A stretch of DNA of 8,896 bases from Candidatus Bathyarchaeota archaeon (GTDB lineage Archaea > Thermoproteota > Bathyarchaeia > Bathyarchaeales > Bathycorpusculaceae): contig JAOZHM010000004.1 of NCBI GenBank assembly GCA_026014845.1, positions 1 through 8,896 on the forward strand. Reading direction: 5' to 3'. Position numbers and translations under genes: made by a program. The notes under the pieces were generated by a model. That model was given only the letters and a program-made list of their open reading frames with translations, ran no database searches and was not told the origin of the DNA. Position 1 is the first letter of the stretch. Each line of letters opens with the position of its first letter. Shown here piece by piece: positions 1 through 6,572 of the stretch.

Positions 1-713
1 AAGTATCCGCTACCTCCCTTCTGCATTGCACATACATTTCCGTCATCATCAGTTGTCACAGTCAATCTAGCGTCCATTATCTGCTCTTCCTCAAGCCATG
101 GATCAACAATAAGCTTGTCATTTATTTTCGCAAAAGTAACGGCAATCGGATGTTTACTTACATGGAGCGGGGTGTAACCCGGTTTTATCTTCACTTCATC
201 TTCTTCTATCTCATAGTTAAACATCTTCGTGTTAAGCAGAGCGGCGAGAGCTGCTAATGCGGAGGCATCAATTAGGTTTCCATCATGGTTAAGCACGTAA
301 ATGTCCACAAAAATCACAAACACTTTCTTACCTGGTTTTATGCATAACTTTTTGAAGTCAAGGGCTTTTGATTCTCTTATTCCTCTATCAACAACTCTGG
401 CAAGTTCTATTGCGTTTTCTTTCGGTGGCCCAGGCTCAAAGGTTGGTGAGGCTAATGGTACGAGCTCAACGTTTACGGTTAGAACACCTGCATTAGGTGT
501 GTCTGAAAATGGTTTGCCTATTTCAATTTTTGTTCCAGCCATGATTTCTGTCTTTCCGAGGAGAACCCTTGCTGAACCTTCAGCCCGTTCAATTAGTCCT
601 TGTTCAACTTTTATTTCACGATAATCTGTTAGACCTCTACTATCCAGCCTTTTTCCCTTCGCGATTAGATCCATAATCTGCTTTTGCTTTACCCGAACAA
701 TTATAGATGACAT
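1..713 (-). CDS. rrp42: Archaeal exosome subunit Rrp42 (non-catalytic RNase PH-like), C-terminus cut by window edge
   Basis: RNase PH-fold subunit that alternates with Rrp41 in the hexameric ring of the archaeal exosome, the cytoplasmic phosphorolytic 3'-5' RNA-degrading and tailing complex. The frame is open from an ATG at 713 to the left edge, giving 237 residues. Family members are about 270 long, so roughly 30-40 C-terminal residues lie outside. Visible hallmarks are the N-terminal RLDSRGLTDYR (about residues 20-30), the PLASPTFEPGPP segment, and FVDIYVLNHDGNLIDASALA in the core. Family knowledge says Rrp42 lacks catalytic residues and supports RNA binding by Rrp41. The ATG shares one base with the rrp41 stop (TAATG), and GGAGG at 724-728 lies 10 nt upstream, inside rrp41, so translational coupling is likely. 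It is the last gene seen of the psmA-sbds-rrp4-rrp41-rrp42 operon. Confidence 0.96.
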   Translation of the reverse strand, partial: MSSIIVRVKQKQIMDLIAKGKRLDSRGLTDYREIKVEQGLIERAEGSARVLLGKTEIMAGTKIEIGKPFSDTPNAGVLTVNVELVPLASPTFEPGPPKENAIELARVVDRGIRESKALDFKKLCIKPGKKVFVIFVDIYVLNHDGNLIDASALAALAALLNTKMFNYEIEEDEVKIKPGYTPLHVSKHPIAVTFAKINDKLIVDPWLEEEQIMDARLTVTTDDDGNVCAMQKGGSGY

Positions 714-1447
714 TATTCTTCAACCTCCTTAACACTTTCATATTTGGCTTTTAACGCTTCCTTTTGCATTGTGTAGATTTTTCTGCATCCTTTAAGGGCT
801 AGATTTACCGCTTTTTCGAACTCTTCAAACGTCAAAATTCCATCCATCTGTAGCAGTGTTATTGCGTTAAGATTCGGCATTAAAGCCACAGGCACGTCAG
901 CGCCTCCTTTCTTGTCTTCAGTATCCATTAAATCCAACACTATCGTGTCGTCAACTTTTCCAGCTGCACAAGCAACAACCAGATCTCGCATTGGAATACC
1001 CGCATCCGCTAAGGCTAACGAAGCAGCTGTAATGCTTGCGCATCTTGTTCCTCCATCAGCCTGCAATATCTCAACGAAAATGTCTATGCCTGTCCGCGGG
1101 TAGTATTCAAGGAAAATCGCGGGTTGAAGTGATTCTCGAATGACTTTTGAAAGTTCTATGTCTCTTCTCGATGGTGCTGGTGACTTGCGTTCCTGAACAG
1201 AGAAAGGTGCCATATGATAGCGGCATCTCAGAACTGTTCGATCTGGACGTGCCAAATGTTTAGGATGCATCTCTCTTGGACCATATACACCAGCCAAAAT
1301 TTTGTTTTTCCCCTGCTGGATGTATGCTGACCCGTCAGCATTCGGTAAGATACCTACTTCAATTTTTATTGATCTTAATTCTTCTGGTTTTCTTCCATCT
1401 AATCTTAAACCTTTTTTATCAATTAACTTTTCAGGTTTTTGACTCAT
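713..1447 (-). CDS. rrp41: Archaeal exosome catalytic subunit Rrp41 (RNase PH-like)
   Basis: Catalytic phosphorolytic subunit of the archaeal exosome. It degrades RNA 3'-5' with phosphate and can run in reverse as an A-rich tail polymerase. The 244-residue protein has the usual length. The N-terminal [11 protein letters not shown] (residues 15-25) is the family signature. SRRDIELS (93-100) carries the paired arginines expected for phosphate and RNA binding, and [11 protein letters not shown] (181-191) contains Asp184, which corresponds in context to the catalytic aspartate of characterised Rrp41 proteins. The C-terminal helix ends in an acidic tail. The start is the ATG at 1447, with GGAGG at 1457-1461 and a 9-nt spacer; it overlaps the end of rrp4 by 17 nt. 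The stop overlaps the rrp42 start by one base. Residue equivalence is inferred from motif context, not from an alignment. Confidence 0.97.
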   Translation of the reverse strand: MSQKPEKLIDKKGLRLDGRKPEELRSIKIEVGILPNADGSAYIQQGKNKILAGVYGPREMHPKHLARPDRTVLRCRYHMAPFSVQERKSPAPSRRDIELSKVIRESLQPAIFLEYYPRTGIDIFVEILQADGGTRCASITAASLALADAGIPMRDLVVACAAGKVDDTIVLDLMDTEDKKGGADVPVALMPNLNAITLLQMDGILTFEEFEKAVNLALKGCRKIYTMQKEALKAKYESVKEVEE

Positions 1448-2153
1448 TCTTTATTTCCTCCTTCTGTTTTGCTTTTTCTTTCTTAAGCATCTGGGATATA
1501 CGGTCCGTTAAACCAGATGTGTGAGATTCACATTCAATTTTACGAAGAGCAGTCATTGCCAACTGTTCATCTTTCAGGCTTTTGCCAGTAATTAATATAA
1601 CTCCATTCTGTCCAAGAATGATGTGGCAGCCTGTTTCCTGTTTTATCATGGACACCATTGATCCTTTTCTGCCGATCACGCGGGGGATCTTTGTCGGAGT
1701 CATTTTTACAACTTGTCCACGGGTTATTTTTCCAAGTCCAGGTTCGCCAACTGTTAGTCGTGGGTCGTGCGCTCTGTCATAGGCCATTATTTTTGCGATT
1801 ACTAAGTCGCCTACATCAAGAACTTTGGCCAAGTCGTTTTCCTGCGGTCTGAAAGGCCTGCTTAAGACCTCTGAAGCCCTCAAAATAGCCAAATATGGCG
1901 AGCTTATGTCTAGCGTCCACCCGCTAAAACCAACTTCCACAATGGTTCCTATAACCGTATCGCCTAATTTTGGGATGTAAAAGGCTCTGAGAGCAACAAC
2001 GTTTATCTTTTTGTCTTCGTATTCCACAAGCCCCAGTCTTGATGCATAAATTTTGTTGTTTTCCTTGTATGTGTTTTCGCCTGTAACGTATGTTCCTTCT
2101 GCAAGCAGATCTCCAGGCGTTACAAGCTGTCTTCTTTCAAAAAAGGTTGGCAT
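1431..2153 (-). CDS. rrp4: Exosome RNA-binding cap subunit Rrp4 (S1 and KH domains)
   Basis: Cap protein that sits on the Rrp41-Rrp42 ring and guides RNA into the pore. The 240 residues read as an N-terminal beta domain (about 1-60, beginning with the typical [12 protein letters not shown]), an S1 domain (about 62-135, with [20 protein letters not shown]), and a KH domain (about 142-208). The KH domain holds the GRKG loop at 161-164 (a GxxG motif) and GQNG at 181-184. The protein ends in a highly charged Lys/Glu tail that is probably disordered. A usable Shine-Dalgarno, GGATGTG, lies 6 nt before the ATG in the 35-nt gap after sbds. The 3' end overlaps rrp41 by 17 nt and carries the rrp41 ribosome-binding site. 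The order sbds-rrp4-rrp41-rrp42 is the standard archaeal arrangement, which supports the call. Confidence 0.96.
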   Translation of the reverse strand: MPTFFERRQLVTPGDLLAEGTYVTGENTYKENNKIYASRLGLVEYEDKKINVVALRAFYIPKLGDTVIGTIVEVGFSGWTLDISSPYLAILRASEVLSRPFRPQENDLAKVLDVGDLVIAKIMAYDRAHDPRLTVGEPGLGKITRGQVVKMTPTKIPRVIGRKGSMVSMIKQETGCHIILGQNGVILITGKSLKDEQLAMTALRKIECESHTSGLTDRISQMLKKEKAKQKEEIKNESKT

Positions 2154-2188
2154 AATTTACACATCCATACATTCGTAATAAACCATTT

Positions 2189-2884
2189 TTAGGAGAGCAT
2201 TTTCGCTTCTGCTCTTCCTTTAGTTATTTCTCCAATTCTTTCCAAGAATGGACCATACAAGCCTGCTGGCATCTCTAAGACTCCGTGCCATGAACCGTCT
2301 CCACGCCATTCTTCACGTTTTATTGTTCCAAATCCCTTGACTGTCCCGTAGGCTTTGGCTGCATATTCTGCTGGTATACGAACTCCAACTGATACCTGCT
2401 CCATTTTTAATGGTAGAACACTCCTTAGCAGTTTGATTATTTCCTTTGCTTGTTCTTCCACTGGTTTGAAGGCGTCTATTGAATAGTGGATTTGTTCCAT
2501 GGCTTGTTCTACGCGTAATGGTGGATGTGGAAGATTTGTTCTCGGATCGACGCATTGTCTTGATATGAAAGCTATTATCTGTTTTCTTTTGTTCTCAATC
2601 ATTTTTCTGCGTTGTTCGGTTGTAAGTTGTATTGTTCCCTTTTTCAGGATTGTTTCCGCAACCTTTAGTGGTTCTATTGTTCCGAACGCTTTGCGCAGGG
2701 CTTCTTCTGAAACCTTGGTACCTTTGTTTGCGTCTGAAAATATGGTTTCAGTAGCCAATGCTTCTGTTATTGCCAGTATTTTTCCCATGCGATATTGTAA
2801 TGCTTTTTCGGGTTTTACGAGAACCTCGAAGTGCCCATTATCCTTTGTAAAACGGGCAATTGTGTATTTTTCACCCATCCCCAT
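2189..2884 (-). CDS. sbds: SBDS/Sdo1-family ribosome maturation protein
   Basis: Archaeal orthologue of the Shwachman-Bodian-Diamond protein. In eukaryotes it acts with EFL1 to release the anti-association factor eIF6 from the 60S subunit; a similar large-subunit maturation role in archaea is inferred from the family. The 231 residues have the standard three-domain length: a FYSH domain (about 4-90), a helical middle domain (about 95-165) and a ferredoxin-like C-terminal domain (about 168-231). The signature DPRTNLPHPPLRVEQAM in the middle domain is diagnostic. The start is ambiguous: ATG 2884 lies one base after the psmA stop, and a second ATG two codons on (2878) would also serve. The 1-nt spacing implies co-translation with psmA. 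It is the second gene of the operon. Confidence 0.96.
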   Translation of the reverse strand: MGMGEKYTIARFTKDNGHFEVLVKPEKALQYRMGKILAITEALATETIFSDANKGTKVSEEALRKAFGTIEPLKVAETILKKGTIQLTTEQRRKMIENKRKQIIAFISRQCVDPRTNLPHPPLRVEQAMEQIHYSIDAFKPVEEQAKEIIKLLRSVLPLKMEQVSVGVRIPAEYAAKAYGTVKGFGTIKREEWRGDGSWHGVLEMPAGLYGPFLERIGEITKGRAEAKMLS

Positions 2885-2885
2885 T

Positions 2886-3614
2886 TCACTTGCTTAAACC
2901 TAATTCCTTCAGGTATTCTCCAATCTTGTCGTCTCTGAGCATTTCCATTTTCTTGGTTGCTGAAGGAATAACCGCTATCTTTATCCTAGGCGGCAACTGT
3001 CTGGCTTCTAAGGCTTTCACCAAGCATTTCACTGTAAGCTTTATGGTGTCCTCAAGGCTCATCTCTTCACGGTATTCCTCTCTCAATATTTTGATTACCG
3101 TTTCTTTTCCCGCGCCTTCTGTTCTAGCCTTATAGCCCCGGTATGTTCCGCTTGGATGTGTACCAAACACGTGGTTTCCAGTTTTATCTACTCCACCGAA
3201 GATCAATGAAATTCCAAAGGGTCTCACGCCAGCATGCTGTGTGTAGAGCTGTTTTATGTCGCATATTCTTTTCGTTACCACTTCTACGTCTATTGGCTCA
3301 TCATATGTTAACTTGTTACTTTGAGCGTATACCCGTGCATTATCTATTAAGACTCTCGCGTCTGAGCTTAAGCCCACTATGGCTGCTCCTATGTGATTGT
3401 CAAGTTTAAAAATTTTCCAAGAAGATTCCGCTTCTTCAAGGGGATCAACTGTCTCTTCTGCCCCTAAAACTACTCCTTCACGACATTGTATCCCCAAAAT
3501 TGTTGCTCCTCGATTAACCAATTCCATTGCGTATTCAACTTGAAACAGCCGACCGTCCGGTGAGAAAACAGTTATTGCACGGTCGTACGCTCCTGGTGCC
3601 GCAAATACAGACAT
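2886..3614 (-). CDS. psmA: 20S proteasome alpha subunit
   Basis: Alpha-type subunit forming the outer heptameric rings of the archaeal 20S proteasome, which gate substrate entry and dock the PAN or Cdc48 ATPase. The 242-residue length is normal. The alpha-specific N-terminal helix is plain: YDRAITVFSPDGRLFQVEYA at about residues 10-29. The residue before it is Ala where Gly is common. RPFGISLIFGGVD and the HPSGTYRGYKA segment also fit. There is no N-terminal propeptide or catalytic Thr, so it is not a beta subunit. GAGGT at 3624-3628 lies 9 nt upstream of the ATG. It is the first gene of the operon, with a BRE/TATA-like promoter at 3670-3688. No beta-subunit gene is visible in the window. Confidence 0.97.
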   Translation of the reverse strand: MSVFAAPGAYDRAITVFSPDGRLFQVEYAMELVNRGATILGIQCREGVVLGAEETVDPLEEAESSWKIFKLDNHIGAAIVGLSSDARVLIDNARVYAQSNKLTYDEPIDVEVVTKRICDIKQLYTQHAGVRPFGISLIFGGVDKTGNHVFGTHPSGTYRGYKARTEGAGKETVIKILREEYREEMSLEDTIKLTVKCLVKALEARQLPPRIKIAVIPSATKKMEMLRDDKIGEYLKELGLSK

Positions 3615-3665
3615 TAAATATCTACCTCAATGTATTCTAAACTCACTTGCACACTCATATAACAA

Positions 3666-3688
3666 CTAAACTAAAAACCTTTTCCTAT
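3666..3688 (-). promoter_or_regulatory. BRE/TATA promoter of the psmA-exosome operon
   Basis: On the minus strand this reads ATAGGAAAAGG followed by TTTTTAGT (TATA at 3670-3677): a purine-rich BRE-like stretch next to a TATA-like box. Counting about 26 nt from the box centre puts the start site near 3647. That leaves a leader of about 33 nt that includes the GAGGT ribosome-binding site. The same element recurs at 7788-7810 with 21 of 23 bases identical. Confidence 0.6.
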
Positions 3689-3737
3689 TTGTTCTCGCTT
3701 TCAGTTTAGTATTTCATGTTTCTCTTTCTGAAGATTT

Positions 3738-3754
3738 TCTGTCTTAAAGACAGA
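3738..3754. repeat. 17-nt perfect palindrome upstream of the psmA promoter
   Basis: TCTGTCTT-A-AAGACAGA is an 8-bp inverted repeat around a single central base. It lies about 60 bp upstream of the psmA TATA box, a plausible place for a dimeric regulator. The one-base centre argues for a protein-binding DNA site rather than an RNA hairpin. No function is known. Confidence 0.4.
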
Positions 3755-4066
3755 GACAAATTGTGTGGCGTAATGGTTTATAGTTACCCACCGATTTCCT
3801 GTTTTGGCTGCGCCAAGTTTTGCCTAAAAATTTCTGAATTAAATACAAAGCGTGGCGGCAAGGATGATGGTCAGCTCGCTGGTGGATCAAATGAAAAATA
3901 GAAACGTAGCGATTTAGTGTCATTTGACTTGTATTTAGCTAACTCCCAAAAAGAGGGCATGATCCCTTAACTATTAGAGCCAGTGATAGAGTCTATTTTT
4001 CTGGAGCGTGCGCTTTCTAGTCGACAGGAGTGGACTCAAATCTGGGGGGGGGGGTTCCAATCTCCT
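3755..4066. other. Gene-poor stretch with no confident feature
   Basis: No gene could be supported here. There is a short inverted repeat TTGGC-TGC-GCCAA at 3804-3816, and an ATAG-AGT-CTAT repeat followed by five T at 3986-4000. An unbroken run of 11 G lies at 4044-4054. A 61-codon plus-strand frame (3716-3901) and a 29-codon minus-strand frame (3871-3960) overlap each other, and neither has a convincing ribosome-binding site. The G run is the kind of sequence where assemblies err. Confidence 0.5.
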
Positions 4067-4177
4067 CTATATGACCTTAAACTCGTAAACAGTAACAATC
4101 TGTTCGGGGTCCCAGTTGCCGTTCATTTCTATTAAAGCCCCGTGAAATTCTTCTAGGCTGTTTTCTTTTTTATCCAT
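4067..4177 (-). CDS. Candidate small acidic protein of 36 aa, unrecognised
   Basis: I do not recognise this protein. From ATG 4177 it reads 36 residues, beginning MDKKENSLEEFHGAL and ending WDPEQIVTVYEFKVI, with a composition that looks translated rather than random (one Trp, balanced hydrophobics, acidic overall). The frame is open further upstream to a TTG at 4201, which would give 44 residues with a basic KQIARAK extension. A minus-strand TATA-like ATTATAAT at 4231-4238 would place a start site near 4208, just before that TTG, so a short-leader or leaderless transcript is possible. No Shine-Dalgarno is seen. The stop codon lies 12 bases from the run of 11 C (minus strand). Its short length makes a chance frame quite possible. 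Confidence 0.4.
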   Translation of the reverse strand: MDKKENSLEEFHGALIEMNGNWDPEQIVTVYEFKVI

Positions 4178-4328
4178 CTTAGCGCGCGCTATTTGTTTCA
4201 ATTTTTCACTTTGGAGACACTGAGAGCTACATTATAATGTTAAAAAGAACTTTTGTAATCATTATGCGATTTTGAAAACGTTGATTATTCACGTTAAATT
4301 GATGCACACGGATATGTCAAAGGAAACA

Positions 4329-4336
4329 TTTAAAGA
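4329..4336 (+). promoter_or_regulatory. TATA box of the DUF1508 gene
   Basis: TTTAAAGA preceded by GGAAACA, a BRE-like stretch. The implied start site is near 4359, only about 9 nt before the ATG at 4368, so the transcript would be nearly leaderless. Confidence 0.5.
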
Positions 4337-4367
4337 ATAACTCACATTAGCCGTAAGGCGATATTTT

Positions 4368-4559
4368 ATGTCGGAAAAAATGCCAAAATTTGAAATCTAC
4401 AAAGATGCTGCTGGAAAGTTCAGATTTAGATTGAAAGCTCCTAACGGTGAAATCATAGCCTCTGGTGAAGCTTACGAGTCAAAAGACGGATGCAAGAACG
4501 GAATAGCGTCAATTAAGGAAAACGCTCCAAAAGCCGAAATCGTTGACACGACACAGTAG
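4368..4559 (+). CDS. DUF1508/YegP-like small protein
   Basis: A 63-residue single-copy DUF1508 domain, the beta-alpha fold found in YegP proteins, often in tandem copies. Its biochemical role is not established. Family features are the opening KFEIYKDAAGKFRFRLKAPN (residues 6-25), then GEIIASGEAYESKDGCKNGI and the closing NAPKAEIVD. The window carries one repeat only, whereas many bacterial members have two. The ATG at 4368 follows a weak GGCG and a TATA box at 4329-4336. A run of seven T at 4591-4597 lies 31 nt past the stop and could end the transcript, although the next small gene (4643) is close enough to be cotranscribed by read-through. Confidence 0.9.
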   Translation: MSEKMPKFEIYKDAAGKFRFRLKAPNGEIIASGEAYESKDGCKNGIASIKENAPKAEIVDTTQ

Positions 4560-4590
4560 AGAAGCCTTCAATCATCAGCTTTTACCCACC

Positions 4591-4597
4591 TTTTTTT
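4591..4597 (+). terminator. Oligo-T terminator after the DUF1508 gene
   Basis: Seven consecutive T just downstream of the DUF1508 stop. Archaeal RNA polymerase terminates on such U-tracts without needing a hairpin. It may be leaky, because a small gene follows on the same strand. Confidence 0.4.
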
Positions 4598-4642
4598 GCC
4601 AGTTGAAACCCACTTGACTATTCTTCAGGGTGGAATGGAAAA

Positions 4643-4783
4643 ATGGGATTCAAAGTCGGTGAGCAGCGCCCTTGTCCGAAATGTGGCAGCGGGAGAGCTA
4701 ACATCGTCTGGATAAGTGAAGATGGAAAAACGATTGCTCTGCAGTGTCCAACGTCGGGATATCAACACACAAATACGCTGTGA
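4643..4783 (+). CDS. Small zinc-ribbon-like protein, 46 aa
   Basis: A short gene reading MGFKVGEQRPCPKCGSGRAN and onwards, 46 residues. The CPKCG knuckle (Cys11, Cys14) followed about 20 residues later by CPTSGY (Cys35) is the outline of a zinc ribbon. The expected fourth ligand is Ser38 (TCG) instead of Cys, leaving His42 as a possible substitute. The middle, IVWISEDGKTIALQ, looks like the two beta strands of the ribbon. GGGTGG at 4628-4633 lies 9 nt before the ATG, a good ribosome-binding site. No own promoter is obvious; cotranscription with the DUF1508 gene (83-nt gap) is inferred. Partner and function are unknown; nucleic-acid binding would be typical of the fold. Confidence 0.7.
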   Translation: MGFKVGEQRPCPKCGSGRANIVWISEDGKTIALQCPTSGYQHTNTL

Positions 4784-4862
4784 TATTTGTAGATGTAGAG
4801 AAATGAACATTGATGGATGTAGCGCACGCTGGAAAACAAGTTGGAAGTTTCTAAACAAAATC

Positions 4863-4870
4863 TTTTAAGT
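4863..4870 (+). promoter_or_regulatory. TATA box of the UbiA-family gene
   Basis: TTTTAAGT preceded by the A-rich AAACAAAATC. The implied start site is near 4893, giving a leader of about 20 nt before the TTG/GTG start at 4912-4915. Confidence 0.4.
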
Positions 4871-4911
4871 GTTATCCACTGAATATGGCGCTAGAGTTTA
4901 GATTGTGAGGG

Positions 4912-5832
4912 TTGGTGAAGACTTTTCAGGAACTCTACAGATTCTTGGCGCTTGTGGAATACTTTAAGGTTGCGAGAGTTGGGAGTTGGCTTGGATGGAT
5001 TTTTAGTTTCGGTTTTGGAAGCATCTTCGTAAGTTTACCCCCTCCTGAGCGCTTCGTTGCTATCTTGTTTGCTTTCTCGTGTGCTACAGCTAGTATCTTC
5101 GTTTTGAATCAATACTTCGACCGAAAGGAAGATCAGGAGAACGCGTTTAAGTCTAACATGCCTGTTGCTTCTGGAAGAATGGCGCCTCAGACAGCGTTAG
5201 TCTTTTCCTTTTCATTAATTATTTTGTGTTTGGTCTTGGTAGTTTTGGTTGATATGACTCTCTTGTCCTTGTTTCTCATTTATCTTGTGTTTGGGACCGC
5301 ATATTCTGCTCCTCCCTTCAGACTGAAAAGTGTACCAGTTGTAGACTTCGTGGTTTCAGGTGTAGGCGCTGGCTTAATGCCATTCTTAATGGGGTTGGAG
5401 TTAACTGGCAAGCCAAACTCGGACATTTCATCAATTATGTTAGGTGTCGTGCCACTAATGCTGATTCACTGTGGTGGCCATGTCATTCAAGCTGTTGGAG
5501 ACTATGAAGTAGACCGCAAAATGGGGGTTCACACTTCTGTTGTTAGGTACGGAAGGAAAAATGGCGTCGTCGTGGCTGGACTTATGTTTCTATTGGCAGG
5601 TTTGTTGCCCTTCATCTATTCAGCTTTTGGGTTACTCTCTTACTCACATTTATTGCTGTTTTTTGCACTCTTTCCCCTTTCCGTACCCATCATCAAGCGT
5701 TATGCTGATGTGTTAAAGGAACCGTCAACAAAATCCGTCATTAACATGCAGAAAACTGCCACAAAGTATGGAGTTATTGGAGTAACAGTGATATTTGGTT
5801 ATTCATTACTCGTTAAAATAGTCGGCTTTTGA
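4912..5832 (+). CDS. UbiA-family membrane prenyltransferase
   Basis: Integral membrane enzyme that moves a polyprenyl group from its diphosphate to an acceptor, with Mg bound by Asp-rich loops. Both UbiA motifs are present: N66-x3-D70-x3-D74 (in NQYFDRKED, followed by the expected PVASGRM) and D197-x3-D201 (in DYEVDRKMG). About eight or nine hydrophobic segments span the 306 residues. In archaea this superfamily includes digeranylgeranylglyceryl phosphate synthase of membrane-lipid synthesis as well as quinone and heme-type enzymes. The first motif is QYFD rather than the common NDYFD, so the substrate is left open. The start is TTG 4912 or, more likely, GTG 4915, which is 4 nt after GAGG; an in-frame stop at 4906 excludes longer versions. 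It converges on tfe with 27 bp between the stops and no clear terminator. Confidence 0.9.
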   Translation: MVKTFQELYRFLALVEYFKVARVGSWLGWIFSFGFGSIFVSLPPPERFVAILFAFSCATASIFVLNQYFDRKEDQENAFKSNMPVASGRMAPQTALVFSFSLIILCLVLVVLVDMTLLSLFLIYLVFGTAYSAPPFRLKSVPVVDFVVSGVGAGLMPFLMGLELTGKPNSDISSIMLGVVPLMLIHCGGHVIQAVGDYEVDRKMGVHTSVVRYGRKNGVVVAGLMFLLAGLLPFIYSAFGLLSYSHLLLFFALFPLSVPIIKRYADVLKEPSTKSVINMQKTATKYGVIGVTVIFGYSLLVKIVGF

Positions 5833-5859
5833 AGGACTTAAGACGCGACCGTCTATAGG

Positions 5860-6366
5860 CTACTCGCTTAGCTCCCTTTCTATCTGTTCTATTTTCCGTA
5901 TTAAGACCTTGATGAAACAGTTGTAGTTAACGTGTGTCATTGGCTTGTGACATATGGGACATTTAAAGAGGAACTCAACCGCGTCCTCGAAGGTGTATCG
6001 TTTACATCCGGGTGTTTGGCAGGTGTAAAACTCATGGTTCATCTCGTAACGCAGCCTGGTTTTCAGTCTCTCAAGAACACGCCGTTTCATGGATGTGATA
6101 AATCCAGCGAACTGGTCAGGCTGAAGCCTCCAATGGTAAACGAACCAGCCTTTTTCCTTGTCGCGTGACCGCCTGAGCACCACAAGAGAATGATCATAAA
6201 GTTTGTAAAGCGCCTTACGAACCATATAGATGCTCATTTGAGTCTTATCTGCTATCTCATTATCTGTAAGCTCGTCCACTACTTTGAGAACTCGGACTAG
6301 CTTGACAGCTTCTTCACCGAACAACGCAACAATTTTCATTAAAGTCTGGTCATCCACAAAGAACAA
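5860..6366 (-). CDS. tfe: Transcription factor E alpha subunit (TFE)
   Basis: Archaeal homologue of the N-terminal half of TFIIE-alpha. It joins the RNA polymerase pre-initiation complex and helps promoter opening. The 168 residues show an extended winged helix (about 8-85, with DNEIADKTQMSIYMVRKALY as the recognition region), a linker helix, and a C-terminal zinc ribbon with Cys116, Cys121, Cys136 and Cys139 (C-x4-C ... C-x2-C). A basic/acidic helix closes the protein. Length and layout are normal. No ATG is available at the start: TTG 6366 (AAGGT about 10 nt upstream) or GTG 6357 are the candidates, and an in-frame stop lies about 45 nt further upstream with no other start between. It is divergent from tbp across a 206-bp intergenic region. 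Confidence 0.95.
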   Translation of the reverse strand: MFFVDDQTLMKIVALFGEEAVKLVRVLKVVDELTDNEIADKTQMSIYMVRKALYKLYDHSLVVLRRSRDKEKGWFVYHWRLQPDQFAGFITSMKRRVLERLKTRLRYEMNHEFYTCQTPGCKRYTFEDAVEFLFKCPICHKPMTHVNYNCFIKVLIRKIEQIERELSE

Positions 6367-6421
6367 TCTGGGACCAACCTTGTTTTTGATGACGCCAACT
6401 TTCTTTGGCTATTTGAATATG

Positions 6422-6447
6422 TGAACTTTGACTCATCAAATGTTTCA
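6422..6447. repeat. Imperfect inverted repeat at the predicted tfe start site
   Basis: TGAACTTTGA, the spacer CTCA, then TCAAATGTTTCA. The arms match over 10 pairs if two T are bulged, and the inner five pairs (TTTGA/TCAAA) are exact. It spans the predicted tfe transcription start near 6437, a typical repressor position. It could also fold in the tfe leader RNA. The function is inferred only. Confidence 0.3.
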
Positions 6448-6459
6448 TAGATCTACTAT

Positions 6460-6467
6460 TCTTTAAG
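6460..6467 (-). promoter_or_regulatory. TATA-like box of tfe
   Basis: On the minus strand this reads CTTAAAGA preceded by AGGAAG, a BRE-like sequence. The implied start site is near 6437, leaving a leader of about 70 nt before the TTG start, which is long for an archaeal gene. A nearer promoter may have been missed. Confidence 0.35.
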
Positions 6468-6512
6468 CTTCCTAGTGATTGTAAGTTCGTTTTCGGCCTT
6501 CTCAATAATACC

Positions 6513-6520
6513 ATATATAT
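6513..6520 (+). promoter_or_regulatory. TATA box of tbp
   Basis: ATATATAT in the context ACCATATATATG. The implied start site is near 6543, giving a 30-nt leader that contains GAGGTGA at 6557-6563, 9 nt before the ATG. This is one of the clearest promoters in the window. Confidence 0.6.
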
Positions 6521-6572
6521 GTTAAAGCCTGATTTACGTTTAACGATACACTCCTCGAGGTGAACGTCTACA

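Noticed and set aside
3716..3901. 61-codon plus-strand frame with CFGCAKFC
   Set aside because: It has no Shine-Dalgarno and no clear promoter, begins amid the palindrome region upstream of psmA, and shows no recognisable family pattern; its C-terminal half overlaps an equally open minus-strand frame.
3871..3960. 29-codon minus-strand frame starting MPSFWELAKYKS
   Set aside because: The composition is protein-like, but it is only 29 codons with no good ribosome-binding site or promoter, so it is too short to support alone.
4010..4080. tRNA-like pieces (GTGGACTCAAATC and GGGTTCCAATC)
   Set aside because: These resemble T-arm or tRNA-Leu anticodon fragments, but no matching acceptor stem or D-arm can be paired on either strand.
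4625..4858. 77-codon minus-strand frame opposite the zinc-ribbon gene
   Set aside because: It is the antisense shadow of the 46-aa plus-strand gene, which has a good Shine-Dalgarno and a Cys motif.
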